43,127 nt of DNA from CAVVYW01 sp963752605 (GTDB taxonomy: Bacteria; Actinomycetota; Thermoleophilia; Solirubrobacterales; 70-9): the NCBI GenBank assembly GCA_963752605.1, contig CAVVYW010000003.1, positions 1 to 43,127 on the forward strand, in the 5' to 3' direction. Shown one piece after another: positions 33,158 through 41,699 of the stretch (its first letter is position 1; every line of letters starts with the position of its first letter). The notes beneath the pieces were generated by a model. It ran no database searches and had not been told where the DNA came from. It saw only the letters and a program-made list of their open reading frames with translations. Position numbers and translations under genes: made by a program.

Positions 33158-33573
33158 TGCTCCTGGCCGTTCGCAAGGACGCGCAGCCGCTCGCCGGAGG
33201 TGGCGACGCGGTCGGCCTCCTCCAGGGTGAGGCGTGCCCGGTAGATCCCCGGCGTTGCCTCCTGGCCGGCGTCCGTGCGCCCGTCCCAGTCGTAGCAGTG
33301 GGCCTCGTCGCCCCCGGCGAGACGCTCCTTCGCGAGGCTCCTGATCAGCTCACCGTCGGCGTTGACCAGATCGAGCTCGACGGTGTCCGATCGGGTCAGC
33401 CGGAAGCAGACCCGGTAGCGGCCCTCCGGCTTCGTCTTCAGCCGGATGTTGCTGGCGACCGCGCCGTCCTTCCTCACCTCCTGGGTGACGATCATCGCCG
33501 CCACCGTTCCCGCGACGAGCGCGCCAACCGTCAGAGCGGCGAGCAGCGCCGTCGTTGGCCTGCCTGGGGTCAG
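33154..33573 (-). CDS. Membrane-anchored FlgD-Ig-like protein
   Basis: 139 residues if begun at a CTG (33573-33571) that overlaps the upstream TGA as CTGA. The visible ATG 33504 would cut off most of the membrane helix (TTALLAALTVGALVAGTVAAMIV). The outer domain resembles FlgD_ig: VCFRLTRSDTVELDLVNADGELIRSL, then YDWDGRTDAGQEATPGIYRARLTL, the W-D-G and G-I-Y-x-A-R pattern. There is no flagellar gene nearby, so this is an Ig-like domain in a polysaccharide operon, perhaps binding polymer or guiding the polymerase next door. Function is unknown. Confidence 0.72.
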   Translation of the reverse strand: MTPGRPTTALLAALTVGALVAGTVAAMIVTQEVRKDGAVASNIRLKTKPEGRYRVCFRLTRSDTVELDLVNADGELIRSLAKERLAGGDEAHCYDWDGRTDAGQEATPGIYRARLTLEEADRVATSGERLRVLANGQEQ

Positions 33574-34430
33574 ATCCCTTCGACCCCGGAGGTCGTGTCT
33601 GTCCCGTCGAGCGAGCTGCCGGATGCCTGGTCCTCGCCGAGCACGACCGCGACGGCAGCGCCCTCGGAGACGCCCCGTATCTCGGTGGTCATCGGCTCTA
33701 TGGCCTGGATCCCGGAGACCTGCGCCACCTCCCGCGCCGTCTCCTCCGACCCCTGCGCGTTGGCGTCGAACATCACCACGCTGGCGTCGAAGGGCTCCTC
33801 GGTGTTCGTGACCGGCCCCGTCTGGAAGCCCGACTGCTTGAGCGGAGCGGCTGCCTCGGAGGCGAGCCCGGCCTCGGCGGTGCCGTTCAGCACGGCGATC
33901 TTTGTCGGCGGAGCCTTGGATCCCTTCTCGCCCGCTGCGTTGGCGCCCGTGCTTGCCTCGTCATCGCCGCCGATCAGGCGGGTGGCCCCGAAGATCAGAC
34001 CAGCGACGAGCAACAGCGCCCCGATCGCGACCACCGCCGTGGAGGGTCCATCGGAGAGCCAGGCCGGCCGCTGGCCGCCGCCAAAGCCGGTGCGGCCGGG
34101 CTTGCGGCGCTGCTGGAAGCGCTGTCTTCGCTCGGCCGCCTGTCTGGCGAGCTCCGCGCGGCGGAATGCCTCGCGCTCGTCCGGCGCGGTGGCCGCAGCG
34201 GCAGCCGCCGCCTGCTCCGGCTCTTGGGCCGTGACGGCAGCGGCCGCGGCCGCGCGATCGGCGGGCTGCACGCCCGGACCACCGTCCTCCTCGCCCTCCA
34301 CGAGGAAGCTGGCGCTTTCACGCAGCCGCCGGACATCGCGCGCCTGCGCGAAGTAAAGGAGTGCGAGCACGGCCAGCCCGAGGAATGCGGCCAAACCGGC
34401 GATCGCCCCGACTTGGCGGATCACCTCCAT
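33570..34430 (-). CDS. LytR_C-domain protein with two membrane helices
   Basis: 286 residues. A first helix (AIAGLAAFLGLAVLALLYFA) precedes a cytoplasmic Ala/Glu/Arg-rich coil (about 30-120), a second helix (AVVAIGALLLVAGLIFGATRLI), then an outer LytR_C domain (about 170-275): TKIAVLNGTAEAGLASEAAAPLKQSGFQ, ASVVMFDAN, EVAQVSGIQAIEPMT, AVAVVLGEDQA. LytR_C often follows the LytR-CpsA-Psr ligase domain, which attaches polymers to peptidoglycan. Here it occurs without that domain, so it may be an accessory to attachment. It heads the operon that continues to the flippase. Confidence 0.85.
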   Translation of the reverse strand: MEVIRQVGAIAGLAAFLGLAVLALLYFAQARDVRRLRESASFLVEGEEDGGPGVQPADRAAAAAAVTAQEPEQAAAAAAATAPDEREAFRRAELARQAAERRQRFQQRRKPGRTGFGGGQRPAWLSDGPSTAVVAIGALLLVAGLIFGATRLIGGDDEASTGANAAGEKGSKAPPTKIAVLNGTAEAGLASEAAAPLKQSGFQTGPVTNTEEPFDASVVMFDANAQGSEETAREVAQVSGIQAIEPMTTEIRGVSEGAAVAVVLGEDQASGSSLDGTDTTSGVEGI

Positions 34431-34483
34431 GGGATGCGGCGCGGGATGTTAAACGTCAAGCGTCGAGCGGGACGCGGGCCGCG

Positions 34484-36370
34484 TCAGAGGTCGACCCGCG
34501 CCGCGGCGGTGGCCCTCTCGGAGACGAGGTCCACCGTCTGCTCGGCGAGGTCCGACTCGTCGCCCTCCTTGACAAGGCGCTCCAGCCTGCTCACCGCGCC
34601 GCTCACCCACTCGGGATCGAGGGGCGCGCGGCGCACCGCTCGCACGATCTTGTCGGCGGCGGTCGGCTGGGGCCGCTCGTCGGAGTTGAACAGCTCCTCG
34701 TGCAGCTTCTCACCGGGTCGCCGGCCGGTGAACTCGATCGCGACGTCGGCGTCCGGCTCGTAGCCGGCCAGCCGGATCATGTTGTGCGCGAGATCCACGA
34801 TCTTCACGGGCTCGCCCATCTCCAGCACGAAGACCGCGCCCGTCCCGGCGCCGAGATCGCCCGCCCGGATCACCAGCTGCACCGCCTCCGGGATCGTCAT
34901 GAAATAGCGCGTCATCTCCGCGTCGGTGACGGTGACCGGGCCGCCGCGCTCGATCTGTGCCCGGAAGATCGGGACCACGCTGCCCGAGGAGGCGAGCACG
35001 TTTCCGAACCGGACGGTGATGAAGCGTGTGTGCGGGTATTTGTGGCGCGCGGCCTCGACGATCCACTCCGCCATCGCCTTCGAGGCGCCCATCACGGTGC
35101 GCGGGTTGACCGCCTTGTCGGTCGAGACCAGCACGAAGCGCTCGCAGCCGGAGGCGGCGGCCGTCTCGGCCGTGACGCGGGTGGCGATCGCGTTGTTGCG
35201 GATCGCCTCCAGCGGGTTCCCCTCCATCAGCGGCACGTGCTTGTAGGCGGCGGCGTGGAAGACGACGTCGGGGCTGAAGCGCTGCATCACCTCGAGCATC
35301 CGGTCGGGCTCCTTGCAGTCGGCGAGCACCGACTCCACCCGGGTGAAGTGCCGCTCCTCGATCATCTCCCGATCGATCCGGAACAGGTTGTCCTCCGCGT
35401 GATCGAGCATGACCAGCAGCTTCGGGCGGACTCGGGCGATCTGGCGCACGAGCTCGGAGCCGATCGAGCCGCCGGCGCCGGTGACGAACACGACCTTGTC
35501 CTGGAGGTAGGCGCCCACCCGATCGAGCTCCATCACGATGGGCTCCCGCCCGAGGACGTCCTCGACCTGAACCTCGCGCAGCTGCTTGGTGAGCTGGACC
35601 CCGCCACGCAGGAGCTCGAAGACGGTGGGCAGCGTGCGCACGTTGATGTCCCGCTCGCGGCAGGCCGCGACCACTCGCCCGCGCAGCTCGCCGGGGGCTG
35701 ACGGGATCGCGATCACGACCTCGTCCGGGCTGCACTCGTCGAGGACCTGCTCCACCTCGGCGGTGGTCCCCAGGACCTTCACGCCGTGCAGGCGCATACC
35801 GCGCTTGCGCGGATCGTCGTCGAGGAAACCGATCGCCTGTGTCTGCAGGTTCGGGTTGAGCTGAAGCTCGCGGACGACCATCTGGCCGCCCGACCCGGCT
35901 CCCACCACCAGGGTCTGCCGGGCCTTGCCCGCGGAGACCCTGCGGCTCGGGCGCTCGACCAGCATCCGGACCAGCAGGCGAGCGCCGCCGACCATGAAGG
36001 TGGTCAGCAGGAAGTCGGTGACGAGAACCGACCGCGGGATCGCCTCGTTGAACGGCCGGAAGAGATAGAGGACGACCAGCAGGATCAGGGTCGAGACCGC
36101 CGAGGCGCGGACCAGTCCCGCGAAGTCGGGCAGCCGGAAGTAGCGCCACCACTTCTCGTAGAGCCCGAACGCCGCGAAGATCAGCAGCTTGCCGGCGACC
36201 ACGAAGCCGATCGACGTCCACAGCATGTGCCTGTAGACGTCCGGGACTCCTCCCTCGGTCTCGAGGAAGCGCATCCTGAACGCCAGGTAGTAGGCGATCG
36301 CAAGGAGTCCCGCGTCCGCCACGATCTGCAGGAGCCGGTGCCTGTAGACGGGGTGCTTCAGTCGGTCCAC
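34484..36370 (-). CDS. CapD/FlaA1-type nucleotide-sugar 4,6-dehydratase with membrane domain
   Basis: 628 residues from GTG 36370. Four helices (about 15-130) and a small Rossmann domain (TLVVGAGSGGQMVVREL, AIGFLDDDPRKRG) precede the extended-SDR catalytic domain: VFVTGAGGSIGSELVRQIAR (NAD binding), VFHAAAYKHVPLME, VSTDKAVNPRTVMGASK (S-x-D-K), TVRFGNVLASSGSVVP, and GRRPGEKLHEELF. The S-D-K region replaces Tyr by Met (TVMGASK), as in FlaA1/PseB-like enzymes that act on UDP-GlcNAc. GTG 36442 is an alternative start, but TAGACT lies 8 nt before GTG 36370 and favours that start. It supplies a 4-keto-6-deoxy sugar for the polymer. Confidence 0.93.
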   Translation of the reverse strand: MDRLKHPVYRHRLLQIVADAGLLAIAYYLAFRMRFLETEGGVPDVYRHMLWTSIGFVVAGKLLIFAAFGLYEKWWRYFRLPDFAGLVRASAVSTLILLVVLYLFRPFNEAIPRSVLVTDFLLTTFMVGGARLLVRMLVERPSRRVSAGKARQTLVVGAGSGGQMVVRELQLNPNLQTQAIGFLDDDPRKRGMRLHGVKVLGTTAEVEQVLDECSPDEVVIAIPSAPGELRGRVVAACRERDINVRTLPTVFELLRGGVQLTKQLREVQVEDVLGREPIVMELDRVGAYLQDKVVFVTGAGGSIGSELVRQIARVRPKLLVMLDHAEDNLFRIDREMIEERHFTRVESVLADCKEPDRMLEVMQRFSPDVVFHAAAYKHVPLMEGNPLEAIRNNAIATRVTAETAAASGCERFVLVSTDKAVNPRTVMGASKAMAEWIVEAARHKYPHTRFITVRFGNVLASSGSVVPIFRAQIERGGPVTVTDAEMTRYFMTIPEAVQLVIRAGDLGAGTGAVFVLEMGEPVKIVDLAHNMIRLAGYEPDADVAIEFTGRRPGEKLHEELFNSDERPQPTAADKIVRAVRRAPLDPEWVSGAVSRLERLVKEGDESDLAEQTVDLVSERATAAARVDL

Positions 36371-36378
36371 GCCGCGCG

Positions 36379-36384
36379 AGTCTA
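36379..36384 (-). promoter_or_regulatory. -10-like element for the CapD-like gene
   Basis: On the minus strand TAGACT lies 8 nt before GTG 36370 (the plus strand reads AGTCTA). It supports the shorter start and a leaderless transcript. No -35 is evident. Confidence 0.45.
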
Positions 36385-36443
36385 GACGCCTCGCCCAGAG
36401 TGAGTGGGGACTCGCCTGTCCGGCACGGGGAGATTCATCCACC

Positions 36444-36449
36444 TACCAT
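36444..36449 (+). promoter_or_regulatory. -10-like element for the DedA gene
   Basis: TACCAT lies 9 nt before GTG 36459, in the region divergent from the CapD-like gene. It is the same hexamer, at nearly the same distance, as before metF. Confidence 0.4.
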
Positions 36450-36458
36450 GCCCCGTCC

Positions 36459-37127
36459 GTGACCGACTTCATCGTTGACCCGCTGGTCGAGTTCTGCGTC
36501 GACGTGATCGGGGAGATCGGCTACCTCGGCATCTTCCTGCTGATGCTGGTCGAGAGCGCCAACGTCCCGATGCCGAGCGAGGCGACCATGCTCTTCGCCG
36601 GCTTCAAGGTCGACGATGGCGATCTGACGCTGTTCGGGATCGTCGCCGCAGGGGTCCTCGGCAACGTCGTCGGGTCCTGGGCCGGCTATGCGATCGGCTA
36701 CTACGGCCGCGAGGAGCTGCTCGAGCGGCACAAGGTCTTCCACGTCAGCCCCAGGCAGATGGAGCGGGTCGAGGGCTGGTTCGAGCGCTACGGCGCCGTC
36801 ACGGTCTTCTTCACCCGAATGCTTCCGATCGTCCGTACCTTCATCTCGACCCCGGCGGGGGCCGCCCACATGCCCTTCTGGCGCTTCACCCTCTACACGG
36901 CGGCGGGGTGCATCCCCTGGGTCCTGGCGCTCGGCATCATCGGTGTGGAGGTCGGCTCACGCTGGGAGGAGTGGCGCGACAAGCTCCACTACTTCGATTA
37001 CGCCGTCATAGCCGCCATCATCGGACTGGTGATCTATCTCCTGATCAGACGCCGGCGAGGCGGAGCGGCGACCGAAACCCAGGCCGAGGAAGTTCGCGGC
37101 GAGGCCGAGCCGGCCACCGAGGCCTAG
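36459..37127 (+). CDS. DedA-family membrane protein
   Basis: 222 residues. GYLGIFLLMLVESANVPMPSEATMLFAG, IVAAGVLGNVVGSWAGYAIGYYGRE, the conserved FFTRMLPIVRTFISTPAGAAHMPFWRF with its Arg and Pro residues, then helices near 155-175 and 185-203 and a charged end. DedA proteins include flippases that recycle undecaprenyl phosphate or move phospholipids across the membrane. The UppP gene starts 7 nt downstream, so a shared role in carrier lipid recycling is likely. Confidence 0.93.
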   Translation: MTDFIVDPLVEFCVDVIGEIGYLGIFLLMLVESANVPMPSEATMLFAGFKVDDGDLTLFGIVAAGVLGNVVGSWAGYAIGYYGREELLERHKVFHVSPRQMERVEGWFERYGAVTVFFTRMLPIVRTFISTPAGAAHMPFWRFTLYTAAGCIPWVLALGIIGVEVGSRWEEWRDKLHYFDYAVIAAIIGLVIYLLIRRRRGGAATETQAEEVRGEAEPATEA

Positions 37128-37133
37128 CGCCGC

Positions 37134-38083
37134 GTGGCCGGGAGCCTCGACGGGTCAGGCCCCGGACGACATGCGCGCGCGATCCCGCCCGCGCGCGCGA
37201 TGGCGCTCGGGGCCGTCCAGGGACCCGCGGAGCTGCTGCCCGTATCCAGCTCCGCCCACCTGATCCTGATCCCCTGGCTGGCCCGCTGGGACTGGGACCG
37301 GCTCGATCCCGAGCTGCGAAACAGCTTCGCGGTGGCCCTGCACGCCGGGGCAGCTGCCGCCCTTCTGGTCGGTCAGCGGGACGTGATCGCCGGGGAGCTG
37401 CGCTCCTTCGATTCCCGCAAGGCCACCGTGCTCGCAATGTCATCGGTACCCGCCGCGGGGCTCGGCCTCGCCTTCGAGCGATCGATCGAGCGGCACCTGG
37501 GGGGCCCGCTGCCGACCGCGATCGGGCTCCTGGTGGGCGCCGCGGCAATGGCCCTCGCCGACCGCCGGCCCCAGAACCGCAAGCGCGACCGCGCCGACGC
37601 CGCCGATGGGCTCGCCCTCGGCCTGGCGCAGGCCGCCGCGCTGGTCCCCGGGATCTCGCGCAACGGCGCCACCCTCACCGCGGCGCGCTGGCGCGGCTTC
37701 ACGCGGCAGCATGCCAACCTGCTCTCCCGGACCGTGGCGCTGCCAGTGATCGTCGCGGCGGCGGCGCTGAAGGGCGCTCGCCTGCGCAGGCGCGGACTGC
37801 CGCCGGAGCAGCGAAAAGCCTTCGTCGCCGGGACCGCCACCTCGTTCGCCTCCACCCTCGCCTCGCAGCACCTGATTCGCCTCGTCGAGCGGGACAGCGG
37901 CCTCTGGCCCTACGCGGCCTATCGCGCCGCGCTGGCGGCCGCGGTCCTCGGGGTCCTCGCACGACGAAGGCTGGCCGCAGGCCAGAAGGCGAGGGTGCCG
38001 GTCGAGTCCAACGGGAGGCCCATCGGTCTCGGCAGGAACGGGCATCGTCAGCCGTCACGCCCCACCGTCCCCGAGGAGCTCCC

Positions 38084-38087
<4 letters not shown>
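37134..38087 (+). CDS. uppP: Undecaprenyl-diphosphatase (BacA/UppP)
   Basis: It dephosphorylates undecaprenyl diphosphate to regenerate the carrier used for peptidoglycan and polysaccharide. 317 residues from GTG 37134. The signature motifs are present: GAVQGPAELLPVSSSAHLIL (E and S-S-S-x-H) and ALVPGISRNGATLTAARWRG (P-G-x-S-R). Multiple helices follow. The N-terminal 20 residues are Arg/Gly/Pro-rich and may not all be translated; ATG 37200 (MALGAVQG) is a good alternative. The last 50 residues are a hydrophilic tail. Its stop overlaps the GTG of purM (GTGA). Confidence 0.94.
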
Positions 38088-39082
<995 letters not shown>

Positions 39083-39182
39083 AAGCGAATCCTGCAGGCA
39101 TGATTCGGGTGGATGCTCGCAGCCGCGCTTGGCGCGGGCGGCGACAATAGCCAGTGACACCAGGGGCGCAGAGATCGAGAAC

Positions 39183-40646
39183 GTGAACGTGACAGTCCTG
39201 TCGGGCCGCTACCGGCTCGGGTCGAAGCTGGGGTCGGGTGGCATGTCCACCGTCTACCTCGCGCACGACGAGGTCCTCGACCGCCCGGTCGCGGTCAAGC
39301 TGCTGCACCAGGAGATCTCCGAGGAGGCCGACCAGCTCGAGCGGTTCCGGCGCGAGGCCCGCGCCGCGGCGCGCCTCTCCCACCCCAACCTGGTCAGCGT
39401 GATCGACGCCGGCGAGGACGGGGGCCGCCCGTACATCGTCTTCGAGTACGTCGAGGGAGAGACCCTGAAGAGGCGGATCCAGCAGCAGGGAGAGCTTCCC
39501 TCGGACGAGGCGGTCGCCTACGCGATCGAGATCGGCCGCGGACTCATCGCCGCGCACGGCCGCAAGCTGGTCCACCGGGACGTCAAGCCGCAGAACGTCC
39601 TGATCGACCTCGACGGCAGGGCCAAGGTGACCGACTTCGGCATCGCGCGCTCGCTCGAGTCGAAGGGAATGACCGCAACCGGCAGGGTGCTCGGCACCAC
39701 GGACTACGTCTCGCCCGAGCAGGCGATGGGTGAGGACGTCGACGAGCGCTCCGACGTCTATTCACTCGGCGTCGTCCTCTACGAGATGCTCGTCGGCGAC
39801 GTTCCGTTCCAGGCCGAGACCCAGGTCGGCGTGGCGATGAAGCACGTTAACCAGCCGCTCCCGGACGTCAAGGCGCGCCGGCCCGAGATCTCAGCGGCGA
39901 TCGCCGCCGTGGTGGAGAGGGCCACGGCGAAGGACTCGCGGGACCGCTACGGCTCGGTGGCCGAGATGGTGCGCGACCTGGAGCAGACGTTGGACATCGA
40001 GGCGGCTCGCCGGGGCGGCACCAGCGGCGAGGCGACCAGCGTGCTCGACTCGGTCCCGCGCGAGCGGCGAAAGCTGACCGGCGGCCGCTCGAGGGCGGGG
40101 ATCGCGATGGGAATCGTCGGGGTGGCCCTGATCGTCGCCGCCCTGGTGCTGGGCGGGGACAGGCTGCGGGACATCGGCGACAACCCCGGCGGCGGCGGGA
40201 CCGAGATCAGGCTGGGCGCCGACGCGGCCACGGACTTCGACCCGTTCGGCGGCGACGGCGAGCACCCTGAGGACGCCGCGCTGGCCATCGACAGCAACCC
40301 GACCGGGACCGCGTGGGCCACCGAGAGCTACGACGTAGGGCTGGAGAAGCCCGGCGTCGGGCTCTACGTGGATGCCGGCGACCAGGTCGAGGTGAGCGCG
40401 GTCGAGGTTCGCTTCGCAGAGCCCGGCGAGGACGTCGAGATCCGCTCGGCGCCAGGGCAGGACGAGGCGCCCGAGTCGCTCGACGAGTGGGAGGTGATCG
40501 GCCGGGCCGGCGACGCCGGTGAGGTGGCCAAGATCGAGACCCCCGACGCAGAGCCGTCCCGCTTCTATCTGGTGTGGCTCACCAAGCTTCCCGAGGGGGA
40601 GGGCGGCCAGGTGGCGGAGATCTCCGATATCCGGTTATTGGAATAG
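39183..40646 (+). CDS. Ser/Thr protein kinase with a single membrane helix and a galactose-binding-like outer domain
   Basis: 487 residues from GTG 39183; GTG 39189 is equally possible and the open frame reaches back to 39129. Kinase domain: LSGRYRLGSKLGSGGMSTVYLAHD, VAVKLLHQE (ATP Lys), VHRDVKPQNVL (catalytic Asp), VTDFGIARS, GTTDYVSPEQAMG. A juxtamembrane linker leads to one helix (AGIAMGIVGVALIVAALVLGG), then about 150 outer residues: EHPEDAALAIDSNPTGTAWATESYDVG, VSAVEVRFAEPGEDVEIRSA, WEVIGRAGDAGEVAKIETP, SRFYLVWLTKLP. This resembles the discoidin-like domains at the ends of some actinobacterial MviN and kinase proteins. No PASTA repeats are present. Confidence 0.9.
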   Translation: MNVTVLSGRYRLGSKLGSGGMSTVYLAHDEVLDRPVAVKLLHQEISEEADQLERFRREARAAARLSHPNLVSVIDAGEDGGRPYIVFEYVEGETLKRRIQQQGELPSDEAVAYAIEIGRGLIAAHGRKLVHRDVKPQNVLIDLDGRAKVTDFGIARSLESKGMTATGRVLGTTDYVSPEQAMGEDVDERSDVYSLGVVLYEMLVGDVPFQAETQVGVAMKHVNQPLPDVKARRPEISAAIAAVVERATAKDSRDRYGSVAEMVRDLEQTLDIEAARRGGTSGEATSVLDSVPRERRKLTGGRSRAGIAMGIVGVALIVAALVLGGDRLRDIGDNPGGGGTEIRLGADAATDFDPFGGDGEHPEDAALAIDSNPTGTAWATESYDVGLEKPGVGLYVDAGDQVEVSAVEVRFAEPGEDVEIRSAPGQDEAPESLDEWEVIGRAGDAGEVAKIETPDAEPSRFYLVWLTKLPEGEGGQVAEISDIRLLE

Positions 40647-40658
40647 CTTCGCCATCAG

Positions 40659-40696
40659 CCCGCATCTCCTCGGGCTTCGCCCTGCGGGGATGCGGG
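40659..40696. terminator. Bidirectional stem-loop between convergent genes
   Basis: CCCGCATCTCC (40659-40669) pairs with GGGGATGCGGG (40686-40696) with one G-U pair, and an inner GGGC/GCCC stem closes on TTC. It sits between the kinase stop (40646) and the ddl stop (40734) and could serve both strands. No T-run follows on the plus strand. Confidence 0.6.
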
Positions 40697-40733
40697 GTTA
40701 GGGCGCCAACGTCGGGGCAAGTCCCGGCCGCTC

Positions 40734-41699
40734 TTAGAATTCGTACGAGTGAGCGCGCTCGTAGCGCTCGAGCGCGAGCTGCACCAGCCGGTCGCACAGC
40801 TCGGCGTAGGGAATCCCGTCGGCTTCGAGCAGCTTGCCGTAGACGCTGGTCTCGGTGAAGCCGGGGATCGTGTTGAGCTCGTTCACCAGCACGCGCTCTC
40901 CGTCGACGAAGAAGTCGCAGCGGGCGAGGCCGCTGCACCCGCAGAGGACGAAGACCCGCCGGGCGAGCTCCCTGACCCGCTCCGCCGCCGTCTCCGAGAT
41001 CCGGGCCGGGACCACCAGCTCCATCCCCCCCTCGGCGTACTTCGCCTCGTAGTCGTACCAATCCGACCCCTTCGTGACGATCTCCCCCGGCGGCGAGGCG
41101 TGAGGGTCCTCGTTGCCGAGGAGGGAGCACTCCACCTCCTTGCCCGGGGCGGGCGCCTCGACGATCACCCGGGGATCGTGCCGCCGGGCCGCCTCGACCG
41201 CCCGCTCCACCTCCGGCGGTGCGCCGGCCGGCGCGATGCCGACGCTCGAACCCAGCCTGGCCGGCTTCACCCAGACGGGCTGCCCGAAGGTGGCGACGCG
41301 CTCCTTCCAGCCGTCGGTGCCCGCCTCGCAGAAGTCGACTTGGGGCACCTCCTCGCCGGCCAGCAGCTGCTTGAAGACGAGCTTGTCCATGCAGATCGCC
41401 GAGGCCTCCACATCAGAACCCACGTATGGGACTCCCAGCACCTCGAGCAGGCCCTGGATGCTGCCGTCCTCCCCGCCGGGGCCGTGCAGAACCGGGAAGG
41501 CGGCATCGCAGCCGAGCAGGCCCTCGGCCGGGGTAAGACCCAGGGACTCCCCCGCGGCGCGCCAGCGCCCGTCCCGCTCGATCGTCACCTCGACCACGTC
41601 GTGGCCGGCATCGCGGAGGCCCGCGGCCACCGACTCCGCCGAGCGCAGCGAGACCTCGTGCTCGCTGGAGATCCCGCCGCCGAGGACGGCGATCCTCAT
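40734..41699 (-). CDS. ddl: D-alanine--D-alanine ligase
   Basis: ATP-grasp enzyme that makes the D-Ala-D-Ala of the peptidoglycan pentapeptide. 321 residues from ATG 41699. Seen: MRIAVLGGGISSEHEVSLRSAESV, FPVLHGPGGEDGSIQGLLEVLGVPYVGS, MDKLVFKQLL, VWVKPARLGSSVGI, GLARCDFFVDGERVLVNELNTIPGFTETS (metal-binding and catalytic Asn/Glu). LGSSVGI matches the Ddl active-site loop Ser. Its ATG overlaps the TGA of the PASTA kinase (ATGA), a direct translational link between a wall-sensing kinase and wall precursor synthesis. TAA stop at 40734-40736. Confidence 0.97.
   Translation of the reverse strand: MRIAVLGGGISSEHEVSLRSAESVAAGLRDAGHDVVEVTIERDGRWRAAGESLGLTPAEGLLGCDAAFPVLHGPGGEDGSIQGLLEVLGVPYVGSDVEASAICMDKLVFKQLLAGEEVPQVDFCEAGTDGWKERVATFGQPVWVKPARLGSSVGIAPAGAPPEVERAVEAARRHDPRVIVEAPAPGKEVECSLLGNEDPHASPPGEIVTKGSDWYDYEAKYAEGGMELVVPARISETAAERVRELARRVFVLCGCSGLARCDFFVDGERVLVNELNTIPGFTETSVYGKLLEADGIPYAELCDRLVQLALERYERAHSYEF

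Noticed and set aside
34361..35701. 446-codon plus-strand frame opposite the CapD-like gene
   Set aside because: His/Asp/Leu-rich antisense composition; the minus strand has all SDR motifs.
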